A DNA stretch of 12,162 nt from an uncultured Flavonifractor sp. (GCA_910585415.1 CAJUDT010000072.1:1-12162), one strand, 5' to 3'; counted from the first letter of the stretch, positions 1 through 6,148 are shown. A program made the numbers and translations. The notes: generated by a model not told the origin, from the sequence alone.

Positions 1-99
1 GCCAATGGCCGAAGTATTGAGGGCGGAGGCTAAAACGGCGGGTAACAGCCAAAGGGCTTGCAGGCCCCGTATCTCCACCGCCGCCCCCCGACCCCGGGT

Positions 100-117
100 C
101 CGGGCCCGCAGGCCCGG
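100..117. repeat. GC-rich hairpin, possible terminator
   Basis: A perfect 7-bp inverted repeat CCGGGCC / GGCCCGG with a 4-base loop, followed at once by a larger hairpin. It could end transcription entering from either side, but no T-run follows on either strand, so its role is unproven. Confidence 0.35.
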
Positions 118-125
118 TGATCTTT

Positions 126-166
126 GGTTACTTTCCATCACTGGAAAGTAACCCGCCGGAGGCGGG
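126..166. repeat. two overlapping perfect hairpins
   Basis: Bases 126-137 and 142-153 form a perfect 12-bp stem (left arm GGTTACTTTCCA) with the loop TCAC. Bases 152-157 and 161-166 form a 6-bp stem CCCGCC / GGCGGG with the loop GGA. The two share bases 152-153, so only one can fold fully at a time. The pyrimidine-arm/purine-arm design of the larger one resembles the hairpin at 7809-7836. It could be an intergenic repeat, a terminator or a protein-binding site. Confidence 0.6.
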
Positions 167-190
167 ACCAGCTAACGAAACGTAGGGAGA

Positions 191-276
191 ACCGAGGAAG
201 AGGCAGAAGCCCCCGAAAAAGCCAGCACCACCACCGAACACCACCAGAGTAACGAGGAAGAAGCAAAAAGCCCCCC
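191..276. repeat. imperfect 60-bp-spaced direct repeat
   Basis: Bases 191-214 and 251-274 match closely (both contain CGAGGAAGA and then AGCCCC) at a spacing of exactly 60 bases; similarity fades after the first 24 bases. This looks like an old tandem duplication in low-complexity intergenic DNA. Confidence 0.45.
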
Positions 277-302
277 AACCCCCCACCCCCCAGCAAATCC
301 CC
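271..302 (-). other. G-quadruplex motif upstream of gntR
   Basis: The plus strand has C-runs at 271-276, 279-284, 286-291 and 299-302, separated by 2, 1 and 7 bases. The minus strand therefore has four G-runs of at least four with short loops, which fits the classical G-quadruplex pattern. For the rightward gntR operon this is the template strand, 18 bases before the start codon. Confidence 0.5.
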
Positions 303-317
303 AGAAAGGAGAACCCC

Positions 318-331
318 CAATGATATCATTG
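318..331. promoter_or_regulatory. 14-bp palindrome over the gntR start codon
   Basis: CAATGATATCATTG is a perfect palindrome containing the gntR ATG at 320-322. It could be an operator for autoregulation by the GntR protein, or it could fold in the mRNA and mask the start. It lies only 7 bases after the AAAGGAG ribosome binding site (305-311). No second copy was noticed in the window. Confidence 0.35.
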
Positions 332-709
332 AACTACCGGGACGCCCGTCCCATCTATGAGCAGGTAAAGGAAGGCCTCCGCCACCTGATGGTGACGGGA
401 GGGCTCCAGGCGGGCGATAAGCTCCCCTCTGTGCGCTCCCTGGCCACCTCTCTGGCCATCAATCCCAACACCATCCAGCGGGCCTATGAATCCTTGGAGT
501 CAGAGGGCTACCTCTATACCGTCGCGGGCAAGGGCTCCTTTGCCTCCCCACAGGCGGAGGTGGACCCCGCCCGCCGGGAAGCCCTGCTCATTCAGTTCGA
601 CGCCTCCGCCGCGGAGCTGCTCTTTTTGGGCATGACCGCTGCGGAGCTGGCCCAGCGCCTGCGTCAGGCCGGACAGAGCCACCCCGTCAGAGAGGAAGGT
701 GCACAATGA
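320..709 (+). CDS. GntR-family transcriptional regulator, YtrA type
   Basis: A 129-residue DNA-binding repressor of the short YtrA subfamily, which usually controls the ABC transporter encoded next to it. The winged helix-turn-helix covers about residues 10-75. The family pattern is clear: RPIYEQV near residue 11, LPSVRSLA at 35-42, NPNTIQRAYESLE at 48-60 and the wing GYLYTVAGKGSF at 63-74. Only about 50 residues follow, too few for the ligand domain of FadR- or HutC-type relatives, as expected for YtrA. The start is supported by AAAGGAG at 305-311. The stop overlaps the ATPase start (ATGA at 706-709), so the two are translationally coupled. Autoregulation through the start-codon palindrome is inference; the effector is unknown, though cell-wall antibiotics induce several YtrA systems. 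Confidence 0.92.
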   Translation: MISLNYRDARPIYEQVKEGLRHLMVTGGLQAGDKLPSVRSLATSLAINPNTIQRAYESLESEGYLYTVAGKGSFASPQAEVDPARREALLIQFDASAAELLFLGMTAAELAQRLRQAGQSHPVREEGAQ

Positions 710-1608
710 TTGCAGTCAAGGACGTTGTCAAAACCTTTGAGGGCTTCCGTGCCCTGGACGGCCTGTCCATGTCGGTGCCAGACGGCTCCATTTATGGTCT
801 GGTGGGCCCCAACGGCGCAGGAAAATCCACCATCCTCCGCCACATCACCGGCGTTTACCGGCCCGACTCCGGGGATGTTCTGGTGGGGGGCCTGCCCGTC
901 TACGAAAACCCCGCCGTCAAAGCCCGCATTGCCGGAATCCCCGACGACCTCTACTACTTCCTCTCCGATTCCACCCGGGACATGATGCGCTTCTACAAGG
1001 GCTTTTACCCCCGTTTCGATATGGCCCGGTATCAGGCCCTGAAAGACATCTTCTCCACCGTGGACGAACGGCGGAGCATCCGCCGCCTCTCCAAGGGAAT
1101 GCAGAAGCAAAGCGCCTTTTGGCTGGCCCTGTGCTGCCGGCCGGATTTGCTGGTTCTGGATGAGCCCGTGGACGGCCTGGACCCCGTCATGCGGCGGCAG
1201 GTGTGGAGCCTCCTGCTCAGTGATGTGGCCGAGTACGGCACCACGGTGCTGGTTTCCTCCCACAACCTGCGGGAGCTGGAGGATGTGTGCGACCATGTGG
1301 GCATCCTCTCCAAGGGAAAGGTCCTGGTGGAGCGGAGCCTCTCCGACCTTCAGGCCAACGTGGTCAAAATGCAGGTGGTATTTCAGGAGCGGGAGTTACC
1401 CAAGCTCCCGGAGGATATGGAGGTCCTCAACATTACCCAGGTGGGACGGATTCACACACTCATTATTCGGGGGGGCGCGGTGGAGGTCACCAACCGTCTG
1501 GCGGTCTATGCCCCCATTCTCCTGGAGGCCCTGCCCCTGACCCTGGAGGAAATCTTTATCTATGAGCTGGGAGGTGAGGACTATGCTGTCCGTGAAATCG
1601 TGCTTTAA
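706..1608 (+). CDS. ABC transporter ATP-binding protein, YtrB-like
   Basis: A 300-residue ATPase subunit that should power the permease encoded next. Walker A is GPNGAGKST (residues 34-42), the signature is LSKGMQKQ (128-135), Walker B with the catalytic Glu is LLVLDEPVDGLDP (148-160), and the switch His lies in SSHNL (184-188). The K and M in the signature are usual for this exporter subgroup rather than the textbook LSGGQ. The segment where the Q-loop Gln is expected reads GIPDDLYYF (77-85) and has no Gln. About 85 residues after the nucleotide-binding core form an accessory C-terminal region. The gene overlaps gntR by 4 bases and the permease by 26, so all three are one operon. The substrate cannot be read from the sequence. 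Confidence 0.94.
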   Translation: MIAVKDVVKTFEGFRALDGLSMSVPDGSIYGLVGPNGAGKSTILRHITGVYRPDSGDVLVGGLPVYENPAVKARIAGIPDDLYYFLSDSTRDMMRFYKGFYPRFDMARYQALKDIFSTVDERRSIRRLSKGMQKQSAFWLALCCRPDLLVLDEPVDGLDPVMRRQVWSLLLSDVAEYGTTVLVSSHNLRELEDVCDHVGILSKGKVLVERSLSDLQANVVKMQVVFQERELPKLPEDMEVLNITQVGRIHTLIIRGGAVEVTNRLAVYAPILLEALPLTLEEIFIYELGGEDYAVREIVL

Positions 1609-3547
1609 TCCAACCCTGTTCTGCAAAAACCTCATGCGCTTTTGGCCCATCTGGGCCCTGTATGGGGCAATGTGGCTTCTGGCCCTCCCCCTGAGCATCT
1701 TCAATGTGGAGTACTGGGGCGGAAAGTGGAACATGGACAACGCCCAGCGGATTCCCCTGAGCCTGCTGGAAAGCGGCGGGCTGATGTCTGCGGCGGTCTT
1801 TGGCGTGCTGTGCGCTATGGCGGTGTTCTCCTACCTCTACAACAACCGCTCCGTGGGGATGCTCCACGCCTTGCCCATCCGGCGGAGGGATTTGTTCTGC
1901 ACCAACTTTTTGGCGGGCCTCTCCTTTCTGATTCTGCCCAATCTGGCGGTGTTCCTCCTGTCCCTGCTGGCGGAGGCCCTAAATGGGGCGGTGGATTTCG
2001 GGAGCCTGTGCATGTGGCTGGTGGTACAGAGCTTGCTGTGCTTCTTCTTCTACGCCTTCGCGGTGTTCTGCGCCATGTTTACCGGGCATCTGCTGGCCCT
2101 GCCCGCCTTTTATGGGATTTTGAACATACTGGCCTCGGCCCTCATGTTCCTGATTCAGGATCTGGCCCAGGAGTTCATTTTTGGGTTCGACAGCCTCAGC
2201 CGTCTGGAGAACACCGCCCTGCTGTTCACCCCCGTGATGAAGCTGGCCACCACCATGCAGGTGCGCCAGCTGGACGGACGGGGAGCCGCGTTCTACGGCC
2301 TGCACATGGTTCTGCTGTACGCCTTTGTGGGGGTGGTGCTGACCGCGCTGGCCCTGCTGGTTTATGAAAAGCGCCATCTGGAGACGGCGGGAGATGTGGT
2401 GACCGTCCCTTGGGTGAAGCCAATCTTCAAATACGGCGTGGCCTTCTGCGCGGCCATTGCCTTTGGAACCTTCCTGTACCGGGTGCTGAATGTGCCCGAT
2501 GGGCCCTGGACTCTGCTGGTTCTGCTGCTGCTCTGCGGCGGGGTGGGGTATTTTGCCGCGGAGATGCTCCTGAAAAAGAGCTTTCGGGTCATTCGGGAGA
2601 GCTGGAAGGGCTGTATTGCCGTGCTGGTCTGCCTGACGGCGGCGGTGTGCGTGATGGAGTTCGACCTGGTGGGCTTTGAGCGGAAGGTCCCCGACCCGGC
2701 ACGGGTGGCCTCCGCCCGCGTCTCCTATTCCACCGAGCCCTATGACAACATCTCGGACGCAAATGTGACCTTGAGTGGGGAGCGGGAGCTGACTCTGTTG
2801 GCCCAGGTCCATCAGGCGGCGGTGGACAGCAAGGATACCCCGTGGGATTTCCTCTATACCGACATGGACGGAGTCAATATTCAGACCCATTCCGCAGTCT
2901 ATCTGAACATTGAATACACCATGGAGGACGGCTCGGTGATACGCCGCAGGTATGAACATCTGCCGGTCCAGGCGGAGGACAAGGACAACCCGAACTCCCT
3001 CACCGCCCTGCTGACCGCTCTGGTCAACCAGCCGGACGTGGTGGAGCGGAGCTATTTCTCATCTGGCATATGGAAAATCGCGGAGGACATCCGGCTGGTG
3101 GACGCGGAGGTCACCTCCATGTACAACGAAGAGGACCCCGAGAAGATGTATGACTCGGTGGTCGTCCCCGCCGGCGCCCTGCCCCGGCTGGAAGAGGCCA
3201 TCCACGCGGACATTGCCGCCGGACGGCTGGGCGTGCGGTACCTGATGAGCGATTGGGAGCGGATGAATAACTGTTATCTCAGCGATTTGTGCCTGAGTTT
3301 CCGGGTAAATCTGAGGTTCGAGAGCTCAGAGCAGAACCATATCAGCAGCACCGATGTGCGCATCGCCCTGGAGGCCAGCGCCACCGAGACCTTGAAGGTC
3401 CTGGAGGACTGCGGGGTGATTACCGATACCGTCTACCCCGTCACCCACATGGAGGACCATCAGCGGCAGGCGGAGGAACCGTATCCGGGACCCAACACCG
3501 AGGCCGTGGAGCCAGAGACGGAAGGGTACTCGGAAGTTGAGCAGTAA
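1583..3547 (+). CDS. ABC-2-type permease with large C-terminal domain
   Basis: A 654-residue membrane subunit partnering the ATPase. I chose the ATG at 1583 because GGGAGGTGAGGA at 1569-1580 precedes it; an in-frame ATG at 1562 would add seven residues without a good site. About nine hydrophobic segments fill residues 20-361, among them WPIWALYGAMWLLAL, LMSAAVFGVLCAMAVF, LLYAFVGVVLTALALLVY, WTLLVLLLLCGGVGYF and CIAVLVCLTAAVCVM. The remaining 290 residues are soluble, rich in acidic residues and predicted strands, and should face outside if there are nine spans. This resembles permeases of Firmicutes exporters that carry an extra conserved extracytoplasmic domain (possibly the family called DUF6449, unchecked). 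The gene ends the operon and is followed by a strong terminator. It may export or sense a peptide or cell-envelope compound. Confidence 0.85.
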   Translation: MLSVKSCFNPTLFCKNLMRFWPIWALYGAMWLLALPLSIFNVEYWGGKWNMDNAQRIPLSLLESGGLMSAAVFGVLCAMAVFSYLYNNRSVGMLHALPIRRRDLFCTNFLAGLSFLILPNLAVFLLSLLAEALNGAVDFGSLCMWLVVQSLLCFFFYAFAVFCAMFTGHLLALPAFYGILNILASALMFLIQDLAQEFIFGFDSLSRLENTALLFTPVMKLATTMQVRQLDGRGAAFYGLHMVLLYAFVGVVLTALALLVYEKRHLETAGDVVTVPWVKPIFKYGVAFCAAIAFGTFLYRVLNVPDGPWTLLVLLLLCGGVGYFAAEMLLKKSFRVIRESWKGCIAVLVCLTAAVCVMEFDLVGFERKVPDPARVASARVSYSTEPYDNISDANVTLSGERELTLLAQVHQAAVDSKDTPWDFLYTDMDGVNIQTHSAVYLNIEYTMEDGSVIRRRYEHLPVQAEDKDNPNSLTALLTALVNQPDVVERSYFSSGIWKIAEDIRLVDAEVTSMYNEEDPEKMYDSVVVPAGALPRLEEAIHADIAAGRLGVRYLMSDWERMNNCYLSDLCLSFRVNLRFESSEQNHISSTDVRIALEASATETLKVLEDCGVITDTVYPVTHMEDHQRQAEEPYPGPNTEAVEPETEGYSEVEQ

Positions 3548-3565
3548 GAGTTTGCGGAACGGCAA

Positions 3566-3597
3566 CAGGGGCCCGCGCCAACCGGCGCGGGCCCCTG
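3566..3597 (+). terminator. terminator after the ABC operon
   Basis: A perfect 14-bp stem (3566-3579 with 3584-3597) and the loop AACC start 18 bases after the permease stop and are followed by GTTTGTCTATT. The core (arms GGGCCCGCGCC and GGCGCGGGCCC, 3569-3594) recurs inverted at 4096-4121. Because the minus-strand gene stops at 3604, this hairpin may serve both converging transcripts. Confidence 0.8.
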
Positions 3598-3603
3598 GTT
3601 TGT

Positions 3604-3894
3604 CTATTCGGATGGGCTGTGGTTCCTCCGAATGAACAGGAGGACCAAATCAAAGACCGTCTCCGTGAGAAGAGCTGGCAGAAGGGAGCTCATTTGGTGG
3701 AAGAAGCAGTACCCCAGCAAAGCTATCGTAACAGCCACATAGGCCCCCTGGATGAGCACGTTTTGAGGGGTAAAGGTCCGCTCCGCCAAATGGGTGCGCA
3801 GGAGAAGAATCAACGTGGCGGCAATGTACAGGGCCGGGGCGAGCAGCATGGGGAGCGTCATTGAGAAGGTCTTTGCCACATACTCCCGCAGCAT
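3604..3894 (-). CDS. small hypothetical membrane protein, N-terminus probably longer
   Basis: Function not recognised. From the first ordinary start (ATG at 3894) the product is 96 residues with three hydrophobic segments (MTLPMLLAPALYIAATLILL, NVLIQGAYVAVTIALLGYCF, LLPALLTETVFDLVLLF) and a basic, charged tail. The frame is open upstream to a stop at 4057-4059, and the added residues form another membrane helix (ALYLAYAALILA). A strong ribosome binding site AAAAGGAGG (3990-3982) and a promoter (4054-4082) lie further upstream, so translation probably starts near 3969. There the codon is ATA followed by AAA AAA, as if an ATG AAA AAA start had been changed. That version would have 121 residues and four helices. 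The gene is alone between two matching terminators. It may be intact with a non-standard start, or a recently weakened gene. Confidence 0.6.
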   Translation of the reverse strand: MLREYVAKTFSMTLPMLLAPALYIAATLILLLRTHLAERTFTPQNVLIQGAYVAVTIALLGYCFFHQMSSLLPALLTETVFDLVLLFIRRNHSPSE

Positions 3895-3981
3895 CTGATT
3901 GAGATGGGGGTGTGCCAGGATAAGCGCGGCGTACGCAAGGTAGAGCGCAAGATTTGCGGCTTTTTTTATGACTGAGTCCCG

Positions 3982-3990
3982 CCTCCTTTT
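3982..3990 (-). promoter_or_regulatory. ribosome binding site without an ordinary start codon
   Basis: AAAAGGAGG on the minus strand is a near-perfect site. No ATG, GTG or TTG in the open frame lies within reach. The nearest plausible codon is ATA at 3969-3967, with a spacer of 12 bases. It matters because it argues for a longer protein than the ATG at 3894 gives. Confidence 0.55.
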
Positions 3991-4053
3991 CTCCGGGCTG
4001 GCGCGGTTCGGGGCGTCCCGCTCCAGGGTCGTGCGGCCTGCTTCTCTGGTTTG

Positions 4054-4082
4054 ATTCTATCATACCCGCAGGAGGTTTGCAA
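4054..4082 (-). promoter_or_regulatory. candidate sigma-A promoter for the small membrane protein
   Basis: On the minus strand -35 TTGCAA (4082-4077), a 17-base spacer and -10 TAGAAT (4059-4054). The predicted start is near 4047, giving a leader of about 55 bases before the ribosome binding site. The -35 is only a 4/6 match. Confidence 0.5.
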
Positions 4083-4094
4083 CCGGGAAGTGAG

Positions 4095-4122
4095 AGGGCC
4101 CGCGCCGGTTGGCGCGGGCCCT
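4095..4122 (-). terminator. terminator after the secreted-protein unit
   Basis: A perfect 12-bp stem (4095-4106 with 4111-4122), 24 bases past the stop of the leftward gene ending at 4147. Read leftward it has the loop AACC and the same 26-base core as the terminator at 3569-3594. No T-run follows, so it may need help or act as an RNA-stabilising 3' end. Confidence 0.65.
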
Positions 4123-4146
4123 ACCTTATATGCTAGTTCTGCTAAA

Positions 4147-5097
4147 CTATTTTTGCAAGTACATCTCTTCGCATATGGCACAAGTTGCGGATTCGTTTCC
4201 TGTTACATATTTGTAAACATGCTCTTTTATTTCTTTTTCAAATTCATACTGTGAAGACCAAACTGATGTTGCAGTTCTCTCAGGATTGTCTATATGAAAC
4301 CTACCATTTCTGTCAATCTGGGCTAGCGTAACAAAAGCTGAGTATCTTGATGTTGTATTTTGTATTTGCTTGCTCTCATGATGACTTTTTACTTCACCAG
4401 TTCGGCGGTCGCACAAATCCCATGAAGTATGGGTAACCGTACCATATAAGACACCACAAGCGACTGAATGTGTAGCGGCTCTTCCACTCCAAGTAGTATC
4501 ATTTGAATTTGGACCCTTCAAAGTTACACTTTGTTGATAACTGCCACCTGTGGTTATACTTATGTTTTTTGTTAATGAATCACCCTTCATTCCTTCCATT
4601 TCATGTGAAATCCCCCCTGTAATACTTAGTGAAACAGAAACAGATTCCTCTATCTCGGTATTTACTGGAACAATATCTTTATAAACGCCTTTTAACGGAC
4701 CATATTCATGGATTGTAGTGCTTGTCATATTTTTAACAACCACATCATTAATCCGCATAAGTAGATTATCCTCATACTGTTCCATAATTTCTTGTTCTAC
4801 AAGTATTATGGACAATTCATCCATCAGCGCAGAGAAACGGTAGTTATCATCATATAAGTATTTCACAGCGTCATCTTTTAACGCTTCAAGTGATTTTGCA
4901 TCAATATGCTCAATTTCACACCCGTGGTTTTCTTCTACTAAGGAGATTTCCTCAGAATAGGTTGCGAGAAGTTCCTCTTCTCTTTGCGCATCTTTGATGA
5001 AAATTTCATCTCCCGATGCGCTTGCTACACAGCCAACTTGAAGGAAAAGCGCGAATACCAGGGCTAAAGATACTAACGAAATCATACGTTTTTTCAT
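4147..5097 (-). CDS. secreted protein or lipoprotein, unknown function
   Basis: A 316-residue protein I do not recognise. A signal peptide (MKKR, then hydrophobic residues 5-22) ends in QVGC (20-23), an imperfect lipobox, or in ASA before residue 28, a signal peptidase I site. Residues 31-125 are acidic and look helical. Residues 145-270 look strand-rich, with alternating Ser/Thr and hydrophobic residues (EESVSVSLSITGG at 150-162, NISITTGGSYQQSVTL at 178-193). Cysteines sit at 60, 214, 229, 306 and 309, the last pair as CAIC near the C-terminus. GAGAGGGG (5112-5105) supports the start. It follows the 155-residue gene by 15 bases, so they are co-transcribed. G+C is far below the neighbours (22 of 60 bases at 4501-4560 against 41 of 60 at 10741-10800), which suggests horizontal acquisition. 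A cell-envelope or secreted effector role is inference. Confidence 0.8.
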   Translation of the reverse strand: MKKRMISLVSLALVFALFLQVGCVASASGDEIFIKDAQREEELLATYSEEISLVEENHGCEIEHIDAKSLEALKDDAVKYLYDDNYRFSALMDELSIILVEQEIMEQYEDNLLMRINDVVVKNMTSTTIHEYGPLKGVYKDIVPVNTEIEESVSVSLSITGGISHEMEGMKGDSLTKNISITTGGSYQQSVTLKGPNSNDTTWSGRAATHSVACGVLYGTVTHTSWDLCDRRTGEVKSHHESKQIQNTTSRYSAFVTLAQIDRNGRFHIDNPERTATSVWSSQYEFEKEIKEHVYKYVTGNESATCAICEEMYLQK

Positions 5098-5112
5098 TTT
5101 GAAACCCCTCTC

Positions 5113-5580
5113 TTAATAATGCACAAACCCGACTACACTAACAGTTTCAGAAGAATTGTTCCGTACCGCTAATGTGTAATCACCAGTCTCATCCACTTGG
5201 ATGCTTTTGTTGATGCTTCCATCTGTTACATTCACATAGTAGAACGCACCATCAGGAGCAATCAACCCAAAATCGATGCTGGCGGACTCTGGGGAGTAGG
5301 AACAGTTAATCCGAACGACTTCCCCCGCTTCCAGATGGAGACTTTTATTCCCGCCTGAGGAGGTCTTTGCCGAAATGGAGAAATTGATCCGGCTAAAAGC
5401 ACGGGCAGGGTCAGAATTGTTCTGCCAGGGTTCGACCGGCACTGTCAACATCGTACATTCCAGTTCCCGTAGCGGTGTAATCTCTCCGTCCGGAAATTCT
5501 ACCGCTTTCGCTGGCCATATGACACAGCATAAGGCTAACGCACACGCCAAGATGGCCGTGTACACTTGTTTTACTTTCAA
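5113..5580 (-). CDS. small secreted protein, probable beta-sandwich
   Basis: A 155-residue protein of unknown function. The signal peptide ends in AKA at residues 24-26. The mature part of about 129 residues has strand-like segments (FSRINFSISA, LHLEAGEVVRINCSY, ASIDFGLIAPDGAFYYVNV, GDYTLAVRNNSSETVSVVG) typical of a small all-beta fold, with two cysteines after the signal that could form a disulfide. The start is TTG at 5580-5578, supported by GGAAAGGGGG (5598-5589) at an 8-base spacing. It is the middle gene of a unit: 25 bases after the regulator, 15 before the 316-residue secreted protein. It may be a partner, chaperone or binding protein for that product; this rests only on the shared operon and shared export. 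Confidence 0.78.
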   Translation of the reverse strand: MKVKQVYTAILACALALCCVIWPAKAVEFPDGEITPLRELECTMLTVPVEPWQNNSDPARAFSRINFSISAKTSSGGNKSLHLEAGEVVRINCSYSPESASIDFGLIAPDGAFYYVNVTDGSINKSIQVDETGDYTLAVRNNSSETVSVVGFVHY

Positions 5581-5605
5581 TGTTTACACCCCCTTTCCAA
5601 GTTGA

Positions 5606-6043
5606 CTAGTCCATCGAAAATTCCTCATCTACAATAAAGCCCACCTCCTTATCCAAATCTTTTATGGGTGTCGTTTCCTCCGGCACCTTCGTGCCCCCGG
5701 AAAACGCAACCATACCAACAATCAGCCCTCCCAGCAGGATACCGGCGGCGGCAACGGCAATGAGCCGTTTGGTTCCGCTGGTATTTGGTTTTGCTTCTGC
5801 CGGGGGTGTGCTGTCCGTTTTTTGCTGGGCCACGCCGTCGAGCGTCAGCTCTGGGTTGGTCAGTACCTCTATGGATACCCCGTACAGCTTCCCTAACTGA
5901 ATCAGATTTTCCGTGGAGGGGAACGCCGTCCCCTGTTCCCATTTGGAAACGGCCTGCCGGGTTACCCCCAGTTTGTCAGCCAGCTCCATCTGGGTGATTT
6001 TGTGTTGTTTCCGCAAGGTACTGAGCTTCTCTTGCAGCTCCAT
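5606..6043 (-). CDS. XRE-family regulator with a membrane anchor
   Basis: A 145-residue protein. The N-terminal helix-turn-helix covers about residues 5-60 (TQMELADKLGVTRQAVSKWE at 17-36, then AFPSTENLIQLGKLYGVSIEVL), the standard Cro/C1 type. A Gln/Pro-rich linker (72-90) leads to one membrane helix (94-114) and a short acidic tail (about 115-145) expected outside the cell. I start at the ATG at 6043 because AGGAGG (6058-6053) sits 9 bases before it; the upstream ATG at 6109 lies inside the promoter. It heads the three-gene unit and probably controls it: a 15-bp palindrome overlaps its -10. The outward tail could respond to the secreted partners or to an envelope signal, which is inference. 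Membrane-anchored XRE proteins are known, but I cannot assign this one to a studied system. Confidence 0.85.
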   Translation of the reverse strand: MELQEKLSTLRKQHKITQMELADKLGVTRQAVSKWEQGTAFPSTENLIQLGKLYGVSIEVLTNPELTLDGVAQQKTDSTPPAEAKPNTSGTKRLIAVAAAGILLGGLIVGMVAFSGGTKVPEETTPIKDLDKEVGFIVDEEFSMD

Positions 6044-6092
6044 CTTACTCCGCCTCCTGTTAAAAATAAACCGTTTGCGCCTTGCATTTCGC

Positions 6093-6107
6093 GCTACTAT
6101 TGGTAGC
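6093..6107. promoter_or_regulatory. palindromic operator candidate for the XRE unit
   Basis: GCTAC-N5-GTAGC is a perfect 5-bp inverted repeat that overlaps the -10 box (6105-6110) and the predicted transcription start of the XRE operon. Position and symmetry fit a dimeric XRE repressor acting on its own promoter. Confidence 0.5.
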
Positions 6108-6133
6108 ATAGCACATTTTTTCGCCGTTGTGAA
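6105..6133 (-). promoter_or_regulatory. sigma-A promoter of the XRE/secreted-protein operon
   Basis: On the minus strand -35 TTCACA (6133-6128), a 17-base spacer containing an A6 run, and -10 TATGCT (6110-6105). The start should lie near 6098, about 40 bases before the AGGAGG of the regulator gene. Confidence 0.7.
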
Positions 6134-6148
6134 CCTTTATATGGAAGA

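Larger units (their letters stand above)
1..319. other. leading region without a convincing gene
   Basis: I see no complete gene here. The first 120 bases are G+C-rich, with short open frames on both strands. One minus-strand frame, open from an ATG at 138 (alternative GTG at 78) and running off the left edge, reads as a hydrophobic stretch (LQALWLLPAVLASALN) and could be the start of a leftward membrane protein. It has no good ribosome binding site and runs through two hairpins, so I do not call it. The rest is hairpins (100-166), a purine/C-rich imperfect repeat (191-276) and a run of C-tracts (271-302) before the gntR ribosome binding site. I find no clear sigma-A promoter for the gntR operon. 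Confidence 0.5.

Noticed and set aside
138..329. A 63-residue minus-strand frame before gntR
   Set aside because: Low-complexity Gly/Leu/Arg text produced by the repeat and C-tracts; its ATG exists only because the palindrome at 318-331 mirrors the gntR start.
664..1296. A 210-residue minus-strand frame inside the ABC operon
   Set aside because: Antisense shadow of gntR and the ATPase, whose motifs and overlaps are unmistakable.
3650..4063. A 137-residue minus-strand frame overlapping the small membrane protein
   Set aside because: Its Pro/Arg/Gly-rich text has no fold-like pattern, while the other frame gives clean membrane helices with a matching ribosome binding site.
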